NCBI GenBank assembly: GCA_031285575.1
Contig: JAITVX010000260.1
Coordinates: forward strand, 1-8,533
Source: Bacteroidales bacterium
Lineage (GTDB): Bacteria > Bacteroidota > Bacteroidia > Bacteroidales > VadinHA17
Direction: 5' to 3'
DNA length: 8,533 nucleotides
The position numbers and the translations under genes were made by a program. Shown one piece after another: positions 6,940 through 8,533 of this stretch. Each line of letters begins with the position of its first letter. Positions within the stretch are counted from its first letter, which is position 1. The notes beneath the pieces were generated by a model that did no database searches, was not told where the DNA came from, and saw only the letters and a list, made by a program, of their open reading frames with translations.

Positions 6940-7176
6940 CTATTCAGGCAGGGTTGTAAATTCCTTAACCGCTCCATAGCCTATAGCTCTTCCCGATTCT
7001 CCAGCCCAAGCTTTTACGTAATACTTTGTGTTGGGGGTAAGCCCTGTCATTTTAAGGGAAAAACTTTTTTCACGTGTTACAGTATCAACAAGAGTAGTAT
7101 ATATTGGATACCTTGGATCTGTATCATAAACTAACCCTGCTATTCGTACAGGAGTATTGCCATTCACTTCCGCCAC
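6940..7176 (-). pseudogene. C-terminal fragment of an FN3-like protein, 5' end lost
   Basis: The last 78 residues of this minus-strand frame read as the C-terminal FN3-like repeat of a Bacteroidetes surface protein, with GNTPVRIAGLVYD, then MTGLTPNTKYYVKAW and a closing IGYGAVKEFTTLPE before a TAG stop. The frame stays open to 7425. Upstream of about 7176, however, it is antisense to a well-conserved kinase gene and the residues (for example RQRLRRYAIAAVFHLYAAFARCC) are no longer FN3-like. The signal peptide and any earlier domains are therefore missing. A strong terminator follows the stop, as expected for the natural 3' end of a gene. It was probably a surface-exposed binding or structural lipoprotein; that is inference from the repeat type. 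Confidence 0.65.
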
Positions 7177-7206
7177 GACGCAGCAACGCGCAAATGCCGC
7201 ATACAG

Positions 7207-8316
7207 GTGAAAGACAGCGGCGATGGCATAGCGCCTCAGGCGCTGGCGCATATCTTCGAGCTGTACTACACCACCGCATCGGGCAACGCCGGGCATACCG
7301 GCAGCGGCATCGGGCTGGCGCTCTCTAAACGGCTCGTTGAAGAAATGGGTGGCACGGTAACTGTTGAAAGCGCTCACGGCAAGGGAACCGAGTTCGCCAT
7401 CACGCTCCCCGTTTCCGATGCTCAAATACCGCCCGATGAACTTGACATAACCGAAACGTCGATTGCGTCGCCGGTGTCATGCATCGTCGCTGACATCGAA
7501 AGCCATGAATTTGCGTCGGAAGCTGCCGGCAACTGGCACAAAACCATTCTAATCATTGAAGACAACCGCGATGTGGCGCACTACATATCCACCATCCTCG
7601 ACGGAAAATACTCACTGCTGTATGCTAAAGACGGCAGCGAAGGACTGCAGGTGGCCGAACATCACATCCCCGACCTGATTATTACCGACGTGATGATGCC
7701 CGTGAAAGACGGCTACGCCTTCACCGCCGACCTGCGCGCCTCGCTGCCCGTGCAGCACATACCCGTTATTATGCTCACCGCCAGAGGCGAAACAGACGAC
7801 CGGCTCGAAGGGCTGAAAGCCGGCGCCGACGCCTACCTGTCGAAACCGTTCGACGAGCGTGAACTGACAGTGCGCATCAAGCAGCTGCTCGACAGCCGCG
7901 CCATGCTGATGAAAACCTACACAAACGCGCTGCTCGACGGCGTGTTGGTAAACAGTGCAGACACCGACCACAACATGGCCTTCATCAGCCGGTTATCCAT
8001 CATGGTAAGCAGCCATTTAGACGACGAAGCATATTTCCCTGAAACACTTGCAGCCAACATGTGCCTTAGCCGCTCACAACTAAACCGCAAAATGAAAGCC
8101 ATGACCGGACACACCATATCATCGTTCGTTATGCGTATGAGATTAGACAAAGCCCAGCAGATGCTCCTGAAAAGAGATAAAAACATTTCAGAAATTGCCT
8201 ATTCCTGCGGATTCAGCGACCTGGCTTACTTCTCACGTTCGTTCAAAGAAACCTTCGGCTGTACGCCGTCGCAGTTCCTGAAGAACCCGAAACAGCATAA
8301 CACCAAACCCGAATAA
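7207..8316 (+). CDS. 5'-truncated hybrid two-component regulator (HATPase fragment-REC-AraC)
   Basis: This is the C-terminal part of a Bacteroidetes hybrid two-component system protein, which normally senses glycans through a periplasmic sensor and activates uptake genes. Numbering from the GTG at 7207, the remaining kinase ATPase lobe has the G1 box DSGDG (3-7), F box FELYY (17-21) and G2 box GSGIGLALS (32-40). A linker leads to a receiver domain (113-230) with acidic pair E118-D119, phospho-acceptor D161 in ITDVMMP, T191 and K213 in SKPF. An AraC-type domain with two helix-turn-helices follows (about 278-301 and 326-351). Homology extends a little upstream of the GTG to about 7177 (DAATRKCRIQ). 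The sensor, membrane segment, HisKA with its phospho-accepting His, and the ATPase N-box are absent; this region is replaced by an inverted FN3 fragment. It cannot be a working kinase. It is either a pseudogene or, less likely, a REC-AraC protein made from the residual frame. GC content is distinctly higher than in its neighbours. Confidence 0.85.
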   Translation: MKDSGDGIAPQALAHIFELYYTTASGNAGHTGSGIGLALSKRLVEEMGGTVTVESAHGKGTEFAITLPVSDAQIPPDELDITETSIASPVSCIVADIESHEFASEAAGNWHKTILIIEDNRDVAHYISTILDGKYSLLYAKDGSEGLQVAEHHIPDLIITDVMMPVKDGYAFTADLRASLPVQHIPVIMLTARGETDDRLEGLKAGADAYLSKPFDERELTVRIKQLLDSRAMLMKTYTNALLDGVLVNSADTDHNMAFISRLSIMVSSHLDDEAYFPETLAANMCLSRSQLNRKMKAMTGHTISSFVMRMRLDKAQQMLLKRDKNISEIAYSCGFSDLAYFSRSFKETFGCTPSQFLKNPKQHNTKPE

Positions 8317-8339
8317 TTGTCATTCATGTAAATACTATA

Positions 8340-8384
8340 CCTCTTTCTGAAAACAGAACTTCAATACACTATTCGTCATTGCGA
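8340..8384 (+). repeat. Second, inverted copy of the MITE arm
   Basis: This 45-nt stretch matches the reverse complement of 6447-6491 at 38 positions by hand count, including an uninterrupted AGAACTTCAATAC and TTCGTCATTGCGA. After 8384 the sequence diverges from the first element, so this is either the end of another family member with a different core or a truncated copy. It begins about 23 nt after the regulator stop. Confidence 0.65.
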
Positions 8385-8533
8385 GTTTCCACCCCAAATT
8401 TTGTGGCATAATGCCGTGATGACATTTGGAAGCTGTTACATTTGCGGATGTCCGCACAGTTTGACCGGTTTGTGTATAGTGTATTTTACCTGTTTGCGAG
8501 TATGGTTCCGAAAGAATTGAGTCATAATGCATG
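8385..8533. other. Non-coding tail with short palindromes
   Basis: I see no gene in the last 149 nt. It holds short perfect palindromes: GGCAT-A-ATGCC at 8405-8415 and TGCGGA-TG-TCCGCA at 8443-8456. These may be internal stems of the repeat element that begins at 8340. The element's far end is not recognisable before the window stops. Confidence 0.35.

Noticed and set aside
7177..7425. N-terminal extension of the minus-strand FN3-like frame
   Set aside because: This part is antisense to the kinase G2 box and lacks FN3 or signal features; the protein-like part ends at the seam.
8335..8532. 65-residue minus-strand open frame
   Set aside because: Its C-terminal residues are the translated MITE arm and the rest has no recognisable features; more likely repeat DNA than a gene.
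1..8533. CRISPR array, complete transposase or phage genes
   Set aside because: No regularly spaced direct repeats, no transposase or integrase motifs, and no phage structural genes are visible in any frame.

Overview
The window looks like a chromosomal piece from a Bacteroidetes (probably Bacteroidales) genome. The evidence is a DUF4831-type lipoprotein, short fibronectin-III-like lipoproteins, a hybrid two-component regulator of the histidine kinase-REC-AraC type, and a tRNA promoter that fits the Bacteroidetes TTG-N19-TAnnTTTG consensus. Genes lack obvious Shine-Dalgarno sequences, which also fits. Genus cannot be read from the sequence.

Left part (1-2067): a broken coding-like tail (3-143), then on the minus strand a tRNA-Val(TAC) with its own promoter, leader hairpin and rho-independent terminator. 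Next comes minus-strand proB (glutamate 5-kinase with PUA domain, TTG start, no proA beside it) and a 280-nt AT-rich divergent intergenic region.

Middle part (2068-6273): three plus-strand genes. They are an MFS sugar:H+ symporter of the XylE/GLUT type, the bifunctional NAD(P)H-hydrate epimerase/dehydratase nnr, and, 17 nt further on, a DUF4831 lipoprotein that is probably co-transcribed with nnr. These are intact housekeeping or metabolic genes: sugar uptake, nicotinamide cofactor repair, and an envelope protein of unknown function.

Right part (6274-8533): a rearranged, accessory-looking stretch. A 202-bp MITE-like element with nested inverted repeats lies between the convergent DUF4831 gene and a small minus-strand FN3-like lipoprotein gene. 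A strong terminator follows, then the C-terminal fragment of a second FN3-like protein (minus). This fragment meets head-to-head, near 7170-7180, a 5'-truncated hybrid two-component regulator (plus) whose sensor, dimerisation domain and kinase N-box are missing. GC content jumps at this seam. About 20 nt past the regulator, a second copy of the MITE arm appears in inverted orientation, so the scrambled 1.85-kb segment is bracketed by inverted ~45-bp arms.

I see no convincing new multi-gene system. The parts most worth checking are the head-to-head double-truncation junction, the repeat family bracketing it, and the hairpin in the tRNA leader.
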